A stretch of 64,000 nt of DNA from Marinifaba aquimaris (GTDB lineage Bacteria; Pseudomonadota; Gammaproteobacteria; Enterobacterales; Alteromonadaceae). The DNA lies in assembly GCF_013328345.1 (NCBI RefSeq), contig NZ_JABULX010000014.1:1-64000 (forward strand). The letters are read 5' to 3'. A model generated the notes under the pieces. The model was not told where the DNA came from. It saw only the letters and a list, made by a program, of their open reading frames with translations, and ran no database searches. How positions within the stretch are numbered: position 1 is the stretch's first letter; each line of letters starts with the position of its first letter. Of this stretch, positions 17,871 to 27,771 are shown piece by piece. The translations under genes and the position numbers were made by a program.

Positions 17871-19421
17871 ATGTCTAACGCAAAGAAACCTTTAGTATTA
17901 ATCATTATGGATGGTTGGGGTTACCGTGAAGCCTCAGAATCAAACGCAATTCTCGCTGCTAAAACGCCCGTTTTAGACAAGTTATGGCAAGATTATCCAA
18001 GTACATTAATTTCAGGTTCAGGCCTAGATGTAGGTTTACCTGATGGTCAAATGGGTAACTCAGAAGTAGGTCACGTTAACTTAGGTGCAGGTCGTATCGT
18101 TTATCAAGATTTCACTCGCATCACTAAAGATATCCAAGATGGCGGTTTCTTTGAAAACCCAACATTAGTTAATGCAATTGATAAAGCCGTTTCTGCAGGT
18201 AAAGCCGTGCACCTAATGGGCTTATTGTCACCGGGTGGTGTTCACTCTCACGAAGAGCATATCCAAGCTGCAATTGAGCTAGCGACGAAACGCGGTGCAA
18301 AAGAAGTATACGTTCACGCATTTTTAGATGGTCGTGATACACCACCTCGAAGTGCTGAAGCGCCACTTACTGCGCTTGATAAGCAATTTGCCCAAACGGG
18401 TAACGGTCGAGTTGCTAGTTTAATTGGTCGTTACTACGCAATGGACCGTGATAACCGTTGGGATCGCGTTCAATCTGCTTATGACTTATTAACGTCAGGT
18501 AAGGCTGAACACAGCTTTGCAACAACGGCTGAAGGTTTAGCAGCTGCTTATGCTCGTGACGAAAACGATGAATTTGTTGCTGCAACTGTTATTACTGATG
18601 ACCAAGGCCAAGCTGCAACTGTCAATGACGGTGATGCGTTAATTTTCTTAAACTTCCGTGCCGATCGCGCACGTGAAATTACGCGTGCTTTTGTTGATAG
18701 CGACTTTGATGGTTTTGACAAAGAAAAAGCGCCTGCACTTGCTGAATTTGTCATGCTGACACAGTACGCAGCAGATATTGAAGCACCTTCTGCTTATCCA
18801 CCAGAAGATTTGGTCAATACGTTCCCAGATTGGTTAGCGCAAAATAATAAAACGCAATTGCGCATCTCTGAAACAGAGAAGTACGCTCACGTGACTTTCT
18901 TTTTCAGTGGTGGTCGCGAAGACTTATATGAGGGTGAAGAGCGTGAATTAATTCCTTCACCGCAAGTGGCGACATACGACTTACAACCTGAAATGAATTC
19001 AGAAATGTTGACGGATAAGCTATGTGAAGCGATTCGCAGCCAGAAATTTGATGCCATTATTTGTAACTATCCAAATGGTGACATGGTTGGTCATACCGGT
19101 GTTTACGATGCGGCAGTCAAAGCGTGTGAAGCGGTCGATGCATGTATCGGTCGTGTTGTTGAGGCATTAGAAGAAGTGGGCGGTGAATGTTTAATTACGG
19201 CTGACCACGGTAATGCTGAACAAATGGTTAATCCACAAACTGGACAAACACATACTGCACATACAAGTGAGCCAGTGCCTTTCATTTACTTCGGTCGTAA
19301 TGCTAAAGTTATGACTGAAGCAGGTAAATTAAGTGATGTTGCACCAACTATGCTCCACCTTATGGGTATGGAGCAGCCTGAAGAAATGACAGGCAGCAGT
19401 ATCATGCAGTTAGCAGATTAA
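17871..19421 (+). CDS. gpmI: 2,3-bisphosphoglycerate-independent phosphoglycerate mutase
   Basis: The enzyme has 516 residues and interconverts 3- and 2-phosphoglycerate in glycolysis and gluconeogenesis. It needs two Mn ions. Visible motifs are IMDGWGYRE (about 12-20), the phospho-serine loop [15 protein letters not shown] (about 61-75), [33 protein letters not shown], and the second metal-binding set [11 protein letters not shown] and [12 protein letters not shown] near the C-terminus. Full length for the family. ATG 17871 follows GGGGA at a normal distance. It starts the gpmI-envC-yibQ group, divergent from yibN as in E. coli. Confidence 0.97.
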   Translation: MSNAKKPLVLIIMDGWGYREASESNAILAAKTPVLDKLWQDYPSTLISGSGLDVGLPDGQMGNSEVGHVNLGAGRIVYQDFTRITKDIQDGGFFENPTLVNAIDKAVSAGKAVHLMGLLSPGGVHSHEEHIQAAIELATKRGAKEVYVHAFLDGRDTPPRSAEAPLTALDKQFAQTGNGRVASLIGRYYAMDRDNRWDRVQSAYDLLTSGKAEHSFATTAEGLAAAYARDENDEFVAATVITDDQGQAATVNDGDALIFLNFRADRAREITRAFVDSDFDGFDKEKAPALAEFVMLTQYAADIEAPSAYPPEDLVNTFPDWLAQNNKTQLRISETEKYAHVTFFFSGGREDLYEGEERELIPSPQVATYDLQPEMNSEMLTDKLCEAIRSQKFDAIICNYPNGDMVGHTGVYDAAVKACEAVDACIGRVVEALEEVGGECLITADHGNAEQMVNPQTGQTHTAHTSEPVPFIYFGRNAKVMTEAGKLSDVAPTMLHLMGMEQPEEMTGSSIMQLAD

Positions 19422-19459
19422 AGAGGCAGGCTATTAAGCTTTTCGCTCATTTTTTTGGC

Positions 19460-20647
19460 GTGTTAAGCGCTAAATACCAATCAATACCCCGAGACATTTT
19501 TTTGCTCGGGGTTTTGTTATTGGGCTTGTGTAGTTTTGCTGCACATGCCAATGACAAGGATGAAAAAGAGCGCAAGCAGCAACAAACGGAAAAGAAATTA
19601 TCGCAAGTGCAGGCGCAAATTAAAAAAAAGCATGCACAAATTAGCAAGCAAACAACAGAGCAGGGCAAGATTGAAAAAGCCCTCAAGCAGACTGATTTAC
19701 AAATTGGTCAAACCGCTAAATCTTTACGCGAAACTCGAGCAAAATTGGCTGATGTTAAACTCAAATTAAAAACGCTCGAAAGTAAAAAAGTTGAATTAGA
19801 AGAAGAAAAATCTCAACAGTTAGAAGTCTTATCCGCACAAGTCAAAAGCGCTTATCAAGTGGGCCACCACGATTATTTGATGATGCTGCTTAATCAAGAG
19901 TCCCCCGGTAAATTAGAGCGCGTACTGAGCTACTACCAATACTTAAACAAAGCTAGAGTGGGCATTGTTGAATCACTAAAAGCTACAATCACTGAGTTAG
20001 ATGCAATAAAGCTTGAATTAGATGGGCGCCGAGAACAATTGGCAGAGCTGTTAACGGAACAATTAACTCAAGAAACTGAGCTCAACACTTACAAACAAAA
20101 ACAGAAAAAAGCACTGGCTCGATTGAAAAAAGTACTTCACGATGAAAGTCGTAAACTCGCCCGTTTAAAAGAAAGTGAAACTGCGCTCACCGAGACGATT
20201 AATGAGCTTGCCGAAGCAATTGCTCAATTGCCTACTGTTGTTGAGTTGACTGGCTTAGCAAAATATATGGGTAAACTAGCTTGGCCCGCGGAAGGTAAAG
20301 TCAGACAGTTATTTGGCAAGCGAAAACGCGGTCCATTGCGTTGGAAAGGTAACCGAATCGACACCAAACTCGGCAGCGCGGTAAATGCAATTCACGCTGG
20401 TCAGGTCATTTTCTCTGATTGGATGAAAGGCGTTGGCTTAGTGATGGTTATTGACCACGGTGAAGGCTATATGAGTCTTTATGGGCATAACCAAACACTG
20501 TTAAAAGATGTTGGCGAGATGGTTGAGCCTGGTGAGCCTATTGCTTTGGTTGGTCAATCTGGTGGCCAAAACTTCCCTAACCTGTATTTTGAGATCCGCC
20601 ACAAAGGTAAGCCCGTAGATCCTAAAAAGTGGTGCCGCAGTTACTAA
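19460..20647 (+). CDS. envC: Murein hydrolase activator EnvC
   Basis: The protein has about 395 residues: a signal peptide (to FAAHA), a long coiled coil (about 35-260) and a LytM/M23 domain (about 285-390). In active M23 enzymes the zinc ligands read HxxxD and HxH. Here the region reads ITDx-free NRIDTKLGSAVNA and YGHNQ, so it is a degenerate, non-catalytic LytM domain. EnvC is known to activate AmiA/AmiB amidases at the division septum under FtsEX control. The start is unclear: GTG 19460 has no binding site. A rare ATT start at 19433 behind AGAGG, or TTG near 19502, are alternatives. It follows gpmI closely. Confidence 0.9.
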   Translation: MLSAKYQSIPRDIFLLGVLLLGLCSFAAHANDKDEKERKQQQTEKKLSQVQAQIKKKHAQISKQTTEQGKIEKALKQTDLQIGQTAKSLRETRAKLADVKLKLKTLESKKVELEEEKSQQLEVLSAQVKSAYQVGHHDYLMMLLNQESPGKLERVLSYYQYLNKARVGIVESLKATITELDAIKLELDGRREQLAELLTEQLTQETELNTYKQKQKKALARLKKVLHDESRKLARLKESETALTETINELAEAIAQLPTVVELTGLAKYMGKLAWPAEGKVRQLFGKRKRGPLRWKGNRIDTKLGSAVNAIHAGQVIFSDWMKGVGLVMVIDHGEGYMSLYGHNQTLLKDVGEMVEPGEPIALVGQSGGQNFPNLYFEIRHKGKPVDPKKWCRSY

Positions 20648-20778
20648 CCTGAGTTAACAGCTTAAAACTGCTGCGATATAGCGTTAGATAAACCACAAAA
20701 CTGAACTTATCTGTGTTAAGTTTGCCCTAAAGACATATATTTGTCTGACAACCAAAGACTTAGGATGAGAGTTTAACC

Positions 20779-21318
20779 ATGAACATGATCAAATTAGCAT
20801 TTATCTGTTTGCTCGCTATTGCGTTATCAGCTTGTCAAACCACCTACAACCCAGAAACGGATGCCAGCCCTAGCTACAATTTTGCCAAAGTAAAAACATT
20901 TGCCATTGTTGGTGATGAAGACAATAAAAATATCTTACTCAGTGATATAGATCGAGAGCGAATTAATAGTGCGATTGTTCAATCTTTAACAAACGCAGGT
21001 AAGCGTCAAGTTGATGAAAAAGATGCAGACGTGCTGATTGCATACTTTGTTTACACCAAGGATAAAACACGTGTTTACTCAACGGGTGTCACAGCGACTT
21101 ATTGTTACCACTGTATATATCGACCTGCGCCGACTGTTCATGTCAGAAATTACACAGAAGGTACCTTGATTGTCGATATGATAGACAGAGAAACTGATAA
21201 GAGTATCTGGCGTAGTTCGCTGAGTAAATCAGTGAAGAAGACAGATAATGCTCAAGAAAAACAGCAAAAAATTCAAGCAATTATCGATAGCATGATCAAG
21301 CAGTTACCGCAGGCTTAG
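20779..21318 (+). CDS. DUF4136-type lipoprotein
   Basis: The product has 179 residues with a lipoprotein signal peptide ending LSAC (Cys19). The mature part resembles DUF4136: a conserved YNFAKVKTFAI near the start, an alpha/beta body with DADVLIAYFVY, and GTLIVDMIDRETDKSIWRS in the C-terminal half. Two Cys in ATYCYHCIY form an unusual CxxC-like pair. The function of the family is unknown. It lies between envC and yibQ, which are neighbours in E. coli, so it looks like an insertion into an old gene block. It has its own terminator. Confidence 0.85.
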   Translation: MNMIKLAFICLLAIALSACQTTYNPETDASPSYNFAKVKTFAIVGDEDNKNILLSDIDRERINSAIVQSLTNAGKRQVDEKDADVLIAYFVYTKDKTRVYSTGVTATYCYHCIYRPAPTVHVRNYTEGTLIVDMIDRETDKSIWRSSLSKSVKKTDNAQEKQQKIQAIIDSMIKQLPQA

Positions 21319-21353
21319 TCAGACGTTAATTTAACAATCTAATTTTTCTGTTT

Positions 21354-21380
21354 AAAGGCGATCTCTTGATCGCCTTTTTT
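21354..21380 (+). terminator. Rho-independent terminator after DUF4136 lipoprotein
   Basis: A perfect 10-bp stem (21354-21363 with 21368-21377) has a TCTT loop and ends in six T. It separates the lipoprotein from yibQ. Confidence 0.92.
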
Positions 21381-21459
21381 ATTGCAAAAAGATGAAATAG
21401 TGATTGGGGTACTAACAACATTTTGCTAACATCTGAGACGATAATAATAAGGATAAATT

Positions 21460-22230
21460 ATGACTCGTTTCATCAGCGCTGCCTTCTGTTTTCTCGCGCT
21501 ATTAATAACATCCGTAAACGCCGCTGAAATAGCCGTTATCATTGATGATATCGGGTATAAAAAGAGCGATGTTCAAGTTTTAGCGCTACCGCAAGAAGTC
21601 ACTATTGCGGTATTGCCTCATACCCCTCACGGTAACGATATTGCGCGAAAAGCGGCAGTACAAGGTCGTGAAGTCATGTTACATATCCCCATGGAATCTT
21701 TGGCCGGTTTGAAGCTCGGTCCAGGTGGCCTAGTCAGCGACATGTCTGAACAGGCGATGCGCCAACAAATTGCTTTGAATATTGAATCTTTGCCTTTTGT
21801 TGTTGGGGTTAACAACCATATGGGCAGCAAGCTGACCCAGATGTATCAACCAATGAAAGTGCTGATGCAAGAGTTGGCTAAAAATGATTTATATTTTGTT
21901 GATAGTCGCACTACGCGATTCACCTTAGCAGAAGGTGTTGCAAAAGAGTTTGGTATCAAACATTGGCGACGAGATGTCTTTTTAGATGCTGAGCAAACTG
22001 AAGCGTTTGTCCGCAAGCAGTTTGCTCAATTGCTAAGAACTGCAAAACGCACAGGGTTTGCTGTTGCTATTGGTCATCCATATCCAGAGACGATTAAAGT
22101 TCTCACCGAAGAATTTGCCAAGTTAGATCAACAAATTTCCATTGCCCGTGTTTCAAAATTACCAGTGTTAAAAGCGACAGAGCGCTATGCTTTGTTACCT
22201 TCTAACGCACAGCAAGTGATTGCAGACTAG
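21460..22230 (+). CDS. yibQ: Divergent polysaccharide deacetylase family protein (YibQ)
   Basis: The product has 256 residues and a signal peptide (to about VNA), so it acts in the periplasm. The fold is that of the divergent polysaccharide deacetylase family: IAVIIDDIGY (about 24-33, with the metal-binding Asp pair), AVLPHTPHG, EVMLHIPME, VGVNNHMGSKLT (His pair), FVDSRTT and IGHPYPETI. The conserved Asp and His residues suggest a metal-dependent hydrolase, but the reaction is not known. AAGGA precedes ATG 21460. It is 11 bases upstream of the EVE-domain gene and probably co-transcribed. Confidence 0.92.
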   Translation: MTRFISAAFCFLALLITSVNAAEIAVIIDDIGYKKSDVQVLALPQEVTIAVLPHTPHGNDIARKAAVQGREVMLHIPMESLAGLKLGPGGLVSDMSEQAMRQQIALNIESLPFVVGVNNHMGSKLTQMYQPMKVLMQELAKNDLYFVDSRTTRFTLAEGVAKEFGIKHWRRDVFLDAEQTEAFVRKQFAQLLRTAKRTGFAVAIGHPYPETIKVLTEEFAKLDQQISIARVSKLPVLKATERYALLPSNAQQVIAD

Positions 22231-22240
22231 GTTTTTGGCT

Positions 22241-22702
22241 ATGGCATATTGGTTGATGAAAAGTGAACCCGATGCATTTAGTATTGATGACTTAGCAAGT
22301 CGTCCAGAGCAAACTGAGCACTGGGATGGCGTGCGAAATTATCAAGCGCGCAATATGATGCGAGACCAAATGAAAATGGGTGACCGCATATTTTTCTACC
22401 ACTCGGGCTGTAAAGTGCCTGCAATTGTTGGGGTTGCTGAAGTCGTTAAAGAATCGTATCCAGACTTTACTGCATTTGATGCCAGCAGCAAATATTACGA
22501 CCCAAAATCGACTGAAGAGAACCCGCGTTGGTTTATGGTTGATGTCAAATTTGTTGAGAAGTTTAAGCGTGCAATCCCATTGAAACAGCTTAAAACTATG
22601 CCCGAACTAAATGAATTAGCACTTGTTAAAAAAGGCTGTCGTTTGTCTATCATGCCCGTTGCTGATCACGAGTGGCAAGCCATCAGTAAGCTAAATCAGT
22701 AA
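22241..22702 (+). CDS. EVE-domain protein
   Basis: The protein has 153 residues and consists of one EVE domain (PUA/YTH-like fold). Signatures are YWLMKSEPDAFSIDDL at the start, HWDGVRNYQARNMMRD (about 31-46), GDRIFFYHSGC (about 52-62) and VGVAEVVKESYPD. By family knowledge the EVE pocket binds modified bases in DNA or RNA; the bacterial role of this stand-alone version is not settled. ATG 22241 fits the family N-terminus; longer forms would extend back into yibQ. Its stop lies 2 bases from the stop of the convergent GGDEF/EAL gene. Confidence 0.92.
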   Translation: MAYWLMKSEPDAFSIDDLASRPEQTEHWDGVRNYQARNMMRDQMKMGDRIFFYHSGCKVPAIVGVAEVVKESYPDFTAFDASSKYYDPKSTEENPRWFMVDVKFVEKFKRAIPLKQLKTMPELNELALVKKGCRLSIMPVADHEWQAISKLNQ

Positions 22703-22704
22703 CG

Positions 22705-24990
22705 TTAGCTACCTAACTCGCCTACTTCGGTTGCTGAGAATTCAGCTACAAAATCAATAAACTGCTGCGCTGGCATAGGTTTGGCAAACCAGTAACCTTG
22801 AATTTCATGGCAGCCAATATTTTTCAAATATTGTTTGTGCTCTATTAACTCCACCCCTTCAGCAATTAACGTCAGCGATAAGTTATTACCCAGTTCAACT
22901 ATTGTGTTAACAATCGCGCGTTCCGTTTCGCTATGATGCATGGTCTTAATGAACGCTTGGTCTATTTTCAGTTTATCTATCGGAAACTGGCTTAAATAGC
23001 TCAATGATGAGTAGCCTGTACCAAAGTCATCAATCGATAACATTACACCTAAAGCTCTGAGTTTATTGAGCTCTTCAATGGTATCTCGCTCATTTCCTAA
23101 AATCACGCCTTCTGTTATCTCTAGCTCTAGATGTTTGGCATCTAGCCCTGTACTTACGAGTGTTTGTTTTACTTGCTCGATAAATTGAGGATGCTTGAAT
23201 TGTCTTGGCGAGATATTAACGGCCACAACTAAATCACTATAGCCCTGTTGGTGCCAGCGTTGAGTGAGCTGACAAGCTTGATGCAATATCCATTCACCCA
23301 ATGGAATGATTAACCCGGATTGTTCTGCGATTGGGATAAACTCAACGGGTGAGATCCATTCGTCTTGATGTTGCCAACGGATCAAGGTTTCCATGCCGAT
23401 AATGCGGTTGCGTTGAATATCGAGCTGAGGCTGAAAATGTAACGCTAAACTTTGCTCCGCAATCGCGTGTTTTAATGCTTTGGTTAAATACATTTGCCTG
23501 TCGAGTTGGGCACCTAAATCATCGCAGTAAATGACGAATGAGCTGTGAGGGTTTTTAATGGCACTGTCCAGCGCAGAGCGAGCGTGTTTGACTAGGGTAT
23601 TTTTATCTTTGCCGTGAATGGGGAAGCAACTTAGACCAAAATCAAGTTCGACTAATAAATCACCAAACTTGGTTTCTAGTGGTTGCTCTACATGTTTAGC
23701 GAGTGCCTGATAAAAGCTTTGCAATGCTTCTTTTTCTTGTTCATAACAAGTAATAATGCTGAATGTGTGCTCGGCAAGGTGGAATAGATGAACCTTGTGA
23801 TCGGTTTGTTGCTCAATAAATTGCGTTAGCCTTCTTGCTAATGCTTTGATCGTTGCCGTAGAGCAGTCTACACCCTGACTTGAAACGAGACGCGAAAAAT
23901 CTCGAACTTCAATCAATGACAAACTAAATTTTTGCTCAGCACTGATCAACTCAGATATAAATTCGAGTTGTTTGTAGCTGTTGGCCAATTTAGTTGTTTG
24001 ATCGTGATACGCTTGAAAACTGAGCTTCTGCTTAGCCCGCTTTTCACCAGTAATATCTCGGATATGTAAATCAAAGGCATTTTCATGCTCTAACCAATGT
24101 ACCTCAGCTGATAAATGCAGGGGCTCGATATCGTATTCTACTTTGTCAAAGTGCTTTTCATGGTTGCGTAAACGCTTCGTTAATATACTCAATTCAGGTG
24201 GCAAAATATCCGAGAGTTGACTGTCTTCGCGTTTTAAACGCTTGAGTAAGATATGAGACGCTGGGTTTGAATAAACGATATCGAGTGATTCATTTAAACT
24301 CAAAATAGGGTTGGGGTTGGCCGTGGTAAACAATGCAAGGCGACGACTTTTAGCCGATGCCATCAAATAAGCTTGGCTGGTTTTAGCCATAAAAAAGGTC
24401 AGTATAACGATAGAAATACTGTAGATGAAAACCACTAACAAGCTATTGGCAAGCTGTTGTTTATTGTCTGCCTTAGCGCTGTCGACTTGTTCACTAACGA
24501 GAGTATACAAGTCATCTACTAGAGGCTTGGCTTGATTTCTTAGCTTGGCTATTTCACTTAAGGTCTCACGAGCTAAATCCCAGTCGGTTCTCGGAGAGGC
24601 CATATTTTCATGTAGCGCCAGAGCATGTTCATATAACTGCTCTTGAATATTGCTCAAAGACATAATGGCCGGAGTTTGTGGAAAATACATAGCCAAACGT
24701 TCGATTAACTTGGTAGACGCAGAGCATTGTTCTAAAAAGCTGATGGTATAAAGTCTAGGGTCATCACTGGCGTAATATTCGTACAATAAGCGCTCTTGCT
24801 CAATAAGGCTTGCTGTGAGCTGCTGCATCACTAAATAACGGGGGATTTGTTTGTCGACGAGTTCGGTTGTGGAGCGACTGACTGCATCGGTGGAGTAATA
24901 AACATAGCTAGAAAAGATAAAACCCAGCAGTAAAACAAGGCTGAATACTATGCGTGTCTTGTATTTGATTTTGCTGATAACTGCATCCAT
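22705..24990 (-). CDS. Membrane GGDEF/EAL protein with lost GGDEF motif, probable phosphodiesterase
   Basis: The product has 761 residues: membrane segment 1 (about 12-30), a helical periplasmic domain (about 35-175) like the four-helix sensors of chemoreceptors, membrane segment 2 (about 182-202), a PAS-like stretch (about 215-320), a GGDEF-fold domain (about 325-485) and EAL (about 500-750). Where GGDEF is expected the sequence reads HTFSIITC, so cyclase activity is lost. The EAL site is nearly normal: ETLIRW replaces EALIRW near residue 531, and NISP, EITEG, DDFGTG, LKID, AEGVE and IQGYWF are present. It probably degrades cyclic-di-GMP in answer to a periplasmic signal. No clear ribosome site precedes ATG 24990. 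Confidence 0.9.
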   Translation of the reverse strand: MDAVISKIKYKTRIVFSLVLLLGFIFSSYVYYSTDAVSRSTTELVDKQIPRYLVMQQLTASLIEQERLLYEYYASDDPRLYTISFLEQCSASTKLIERLAMYFPQTPAIMSLSNIQEQLYEHALALHENMASPRTDWDLARETLSEIAKLRNQAKPLVDDLYTLVSEQVDSAKADNKQQLANSLLVVFIYSISIVILTFFMAKTSQAYLMASAKSRRLALFTTANPNPILSLNESLDIVYSNPASHILLKRLKREDSQLSDILPPELSILTKRLRNHEKHFDKVEYDIEPLHLSAEVHWLEHENAFDLHIRDITGEKRAKQKLSFQAYHDQTTKLANSYKQLEFISELISAEQKFSLSLIEVRDFSRLVSSQGVDCSTATIKALARRLTQFIEQQTDHKVHLFHLAEHTFSIITCYEQEKEALQSFYQALAKHVEQPLETKFGDLLVELDFGLSCFPIHGKDKNTLVKHARSALDSAIKNPHSSFVIYCDDLGAQLDRQMYLTKALKHAIAEQSLALHFQPQLDIQRNRIIGMETLIRWQHQDEWISPVEFIPIAEQSGLIIPLGEWILHQACQLTQRWHQQGYSDLVVAVNISPRQFKHPQFIEQVKQTLVSTGLDAKHLELEITEGVILGNERDTIEELNKLRALGVMLSIDDFGTGYSSLSYLSQFPIDKLKIDQAFIKTMHHSETERAIVNTIVELGNNLSLTLIAEGVELIEHKQYLKNIGCHEIQGYWFAKPMPAQQFIDFVAEFSATEVGELGS

Positions 24991-25124
24991 GTGAAGAGAA
25001 ACCTTAGCTATTATCTAGAGTAGATAGGGTAATGAGAAAAAATCTTTCACTACAGCAGGTATAAACCAGAAAAAGCAGTTTTTCCAACCGATTAAGTAAC
25101 AAACATTAAGTCTTTCTCAGCGCT

Positions 25125-26210
25125 TTATTGCACCAGTTCGGGTATTGCTTTTTGCCAGCGTTTCAACCAAGTATGCTGGGACTGTATCCAAGCGATAGCG
25201 GATGCTTGTTGCTGGTTATATTGCTCTGCGCTAAGGGCGTGAATGGCTTCAGGTTGAATGAAAAAATCATCACACTCTTGAGCTAAATAATCAAGGTTGA
25301 TGCCAGAAATTAAGGTGCCCATTGCATAGGGTTCAACTACCCGTTCGTGCAAGCCTTTAGCAAAACCTGGTGAGTTGTGAATAACAAGTTTGGCTTGCTT
25401 TATACGCTGCTGTAAATCAGTAAACTCCATCGCAGGTAAATACTGGTGAGAGGGGGCAATATCTTGATACTGTTCACTGTTTCTACCCACAACTGTCAAA
25501 GACGTACCTTGCTCTTCGAAGTAGCTGAGGGTTTGAATGCGTTGTTTTGCTCTTAGATAAAAGTCTACCGTAAAGCAGACTCGGCGAATATTTTCATCGA
25601 GTTGCAAACTTGCAGGGCGGTTGCCTCGTGGTAATACACCGAGTAGTTGCATGAAATCTGTGATGTTTTGTGCACGCTCAACCAAAGGGCCAATCTGATT
25701 CCAAACAGGGTTGAGCTTTTCTCGCCAGCTAGTTGGATCAAAAAAAGATACTGGGAAGATAATTTCATCTGATTTTTCTTGGTACGGGATAGCATTTTGG
25801 GCAGAAACGCTTTTTGCAGAGACCGCATGGGGAAAAAACTCAGCTTTAATGCCACATAAGCGGCAAAAGCCGACGTGCTCTTGGTCGACACATAACACGA
25901 TGATATTCAGCCCGATAAATCGCCTCATTAAGTGAATTGGGTGATCAACCGTGTAGATATAAAAGGGCTTTTGTTTGGCATATTCAGCAACTGAATAGCC
26001 AGGTGCTGCAATATCACTGGCTACAGCGTTAAAGCTGACAATAAAATCATATTCGAGCAAAGGACTAAATTGCTTACTGAGGTCGTTTTCTTTCGAGATA
26101 ACAACGAGTTCAACAGCAACGCCAAGCGAGGTTAAATCCTTTTCCATTCCTGTGGCGAATTGGCTCAGTACCCCGTATTGATTATCGCCAACCATAAGTA
26201 ATGCACGCAT
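25125..26210 (-). CDS. CgeB-like / group-1-type glycosyltransferase
   Basis: The protein has 361 residues and no signal peptide. The C-terminal third has features of GT-B glycosyltransferases of the CgeB / Glyco_trans_1_2 type: LTVVGRNSEQY, LQQRIKQAKLVIHNSPGFAKGLHERVVEPYAMGTLIS, where the RVVEPYAMG segment fits the E-x7-E donor-binding region. The N-terminal half has DHPIHL and a Cys-rich VDQEHVGFCRLCG. Donor and acceptor are unknown. ATG 26210 is chosen because AAGGACGG lies about 8 bases upstream. It follows sdaA by 37 bases on the same strand and may share its transcript, though no functional link is obvious. Confidence 0.72.
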   Translation of the reverse strand: MRALLMVGDNQYGVLSQFATGMEKDLTSLGVAVELVVISKENDLSKQFSPLLEYDFIVSFNAVASDIAAPGYSVAEYAKQKPFYIYTVDHPIHLMRRFIGLNIIVLCVDQEHVGFCRLCGIKAEFFPHAVSAKSVSAQNAIPYQEKSDEIIFPVSFFDPTSWREKLNPVWNQIGPLVERAQNITDFMQLLGVLPRGNRPASLQLDENIRRVCFTVDFYLRAKQRIQTLSYFEEQGTSLTVVGRNSEQYQDIAPSHQYLPAMEFTDLQQRIKQAKLVIHNSPGFAKGLHERVVEPYAMGTLISGINLDYLAQECDDFFIQPEAIHALSAEQYNQQQASAIAWIQSQHTWLKRWQKAIPELVQ

Positions 26211-26247
26211 GAAAACCGTCCTTAGTGTGTCCAAATACTCAGCTAGC

Positions 26248-27615
26248 TTAACACTGGGTTATGTAAATGGCTAAACCTCCTTTTGAGGTTTCCTTGTATT
26301 TGTTTTGCATGTCTTTGCCCGTTTCCATCATGGTTTGTATCACTTTATCGAGTGATACCTTAGGTTCATAATCCGCTTTAAGTGCCATTCTTGATGCGTT
26401 AATCGCTTTAATCGCACCCATCGCATTGCGCTCTATACATGGAATTTGTACTAAGCCACCAACTGGATCGCAGGTCATCCCTAAATGATGCTCCATGCCT
26501 ATTTCTGCGGCATTTTCTATTTGTGCTAAGTTACCTCCCATCATTGCAGTTAAGGCACCTGCAGCCATAGAACAGGCCACGCCAACCTCGCCCTGACAAC
26601 CCACTTCTGCTCCTGAGATTGAAGCATTGCGCTTGTAAAGTGAGGCGATAGCTGCAGCTGTAGCAAAAAAGGTTTGCGCTTTTTCTTCGTCTATCGGGCT
26701 GATAAATTTGTTGAAATAACACAAAACAGCCGGGATAACTCCCGCTGCACCATTAGTGGGTGCGGTGACAACCCTTCCGCCTGCGGCGTTTTCTTCACTG
26801 GCTGCTAAGGCGAATAAATTAACCCAGTCCATCACATCCAAAGGATCTGACATTTGATTAAGCGACAGTTTTAAATGTAAGGCTGGTGCCCGCCTTTTAA
26901 TATTCAGGCCGCCGGGTAATTCCCCCTGAGCCTTGAGACCGCGCTCAACACTCTTACGCATCACTTGCCAAATGTCGTGACAAGCGTGTGCGACATTCTC
27001 TTCTTTGGCAAAATAGGCTTCATTTTTTGTGATCAGCTCTGATATGTTCAGTTGGTGCTGCTGACATTGGTGCTTTAATTGCTCAAAGCTATGAAAGGCG
27101 TATGGCAAACTTTGATCGGGTTGCTGACTCTGGACTTGGTTGAGCTCATCATCGCGCAGTATAAAGCCGCCACCAATTGAATAGTAAATTTCGCTCAGTA
27201 AAACAACGTCATCTTGGGCCTTTGCTTTGATTTGCATAGCATTGGCATGACCTGGCAAGGTTTTATGTTGATGATAGGTGATCGCTTTGCTCGGTAAAAA
27301 CGCAATATCATGAGTATCTGCGAGGCGAAGCTGTTGTTCTTGCTCAACTTGTTGAATAAAAGGTTCGGTATTATCTGGATCAAACGTTTCGGGTAGTTGC
27401 CCCATCAAGCCCAAGATCACGGCCGTCCCGGTGCCATGTCCTACACCTGTACTGCCAAGCGACCCAAATAACTCACACTCAATTGTCACAACCTGATTGA
27501 GCAATTGCTTTTGCACAAGTGATTCTGTAAAGCGTTTTGCTGCTCGCATTGGGCCCACAGTATGAGAGCTAGATGGACCTATACCAACAGAAAAAATATC
27601 AAAAATACTGAACAT
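26248..27615 (-). CDS. sdaA: L-serine dehydratase (4Fe-4S, single chain)
   Basis: The enzyme has 455 residues and converts L-serine to pyruvate and ammonia. It belongs to the iron-sulfur family with beta and alpha parts fused. The N-terminal signature [18 protein letters not shown] (about 9-26) binds substrate, and [14 protein letters not shown] follows (about 49-62). Cluster Cys residues are expected in the alpha part and are seen in [21 protein letters not shown] and [16 protein letters not shown]. Full length for the family. Upstream, 156 bases separate it from the phosphatase gene. Confidence 0.96.
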   Translation of the reverse strand: MFSIFDIFSVGIGPSSSHTVGPMRAAKRFTESLVQKQLLNQVVTIECELFGSLGSTGVGHGTGTAVILGLMGQLPETFDPDNTEPFIQQVEQEQQLRLADTHDIAFLPSKAITYHQHKTLPGHANAMQIKAKAQDDVVLLSEIYYSIGGGFILRDDELNQVQSQQPDQSLPYAFHSFEQLKHQCQQHQLNISELITKNEAYFAKEENVAHACHDIWQVMRKSVERGLKAQGELPGGLNIKRRAPALHLKLSLNQMSDPLDVMDWVNLFALAASEENAAGGRVVTAPTNGAAGVIPAVLCYFNKFISPIDEEKAQTFFATAAAIASLYKRNASISGAEVGCQGEVGVACSMAAGALTAMMGGNLAQIENAAEIGMEHHLGMTCDPVGGLVQIPCIERNAMGAIKAINASRMALKADYEPKVSLDKVIQTMMETGKDMQNKYKETSKGGLAIYITQC

Positions 27616-27771
27616 AAAAAGCCAATTAAACTTACCTAAACCTTATAAACTTGCCTTAAAAGTATAGGAAATGCCAACCCGTTCGCGACAACAGCTTGGC
27701 AACAGGAATTGTCAGTTGGCTAGTTAAATTGACACTCGTCTCCAAACGCTCGTAATTTGAAATATGGTTGG

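Noticed and set aside
27672-27720. Alternative hairpins between the phosphatase and sdaA genes (GCCAA-type repeats)
   Set aside because: Stems are only 5-6 bp with large loops and there is no T run or known riboswitch pattern.
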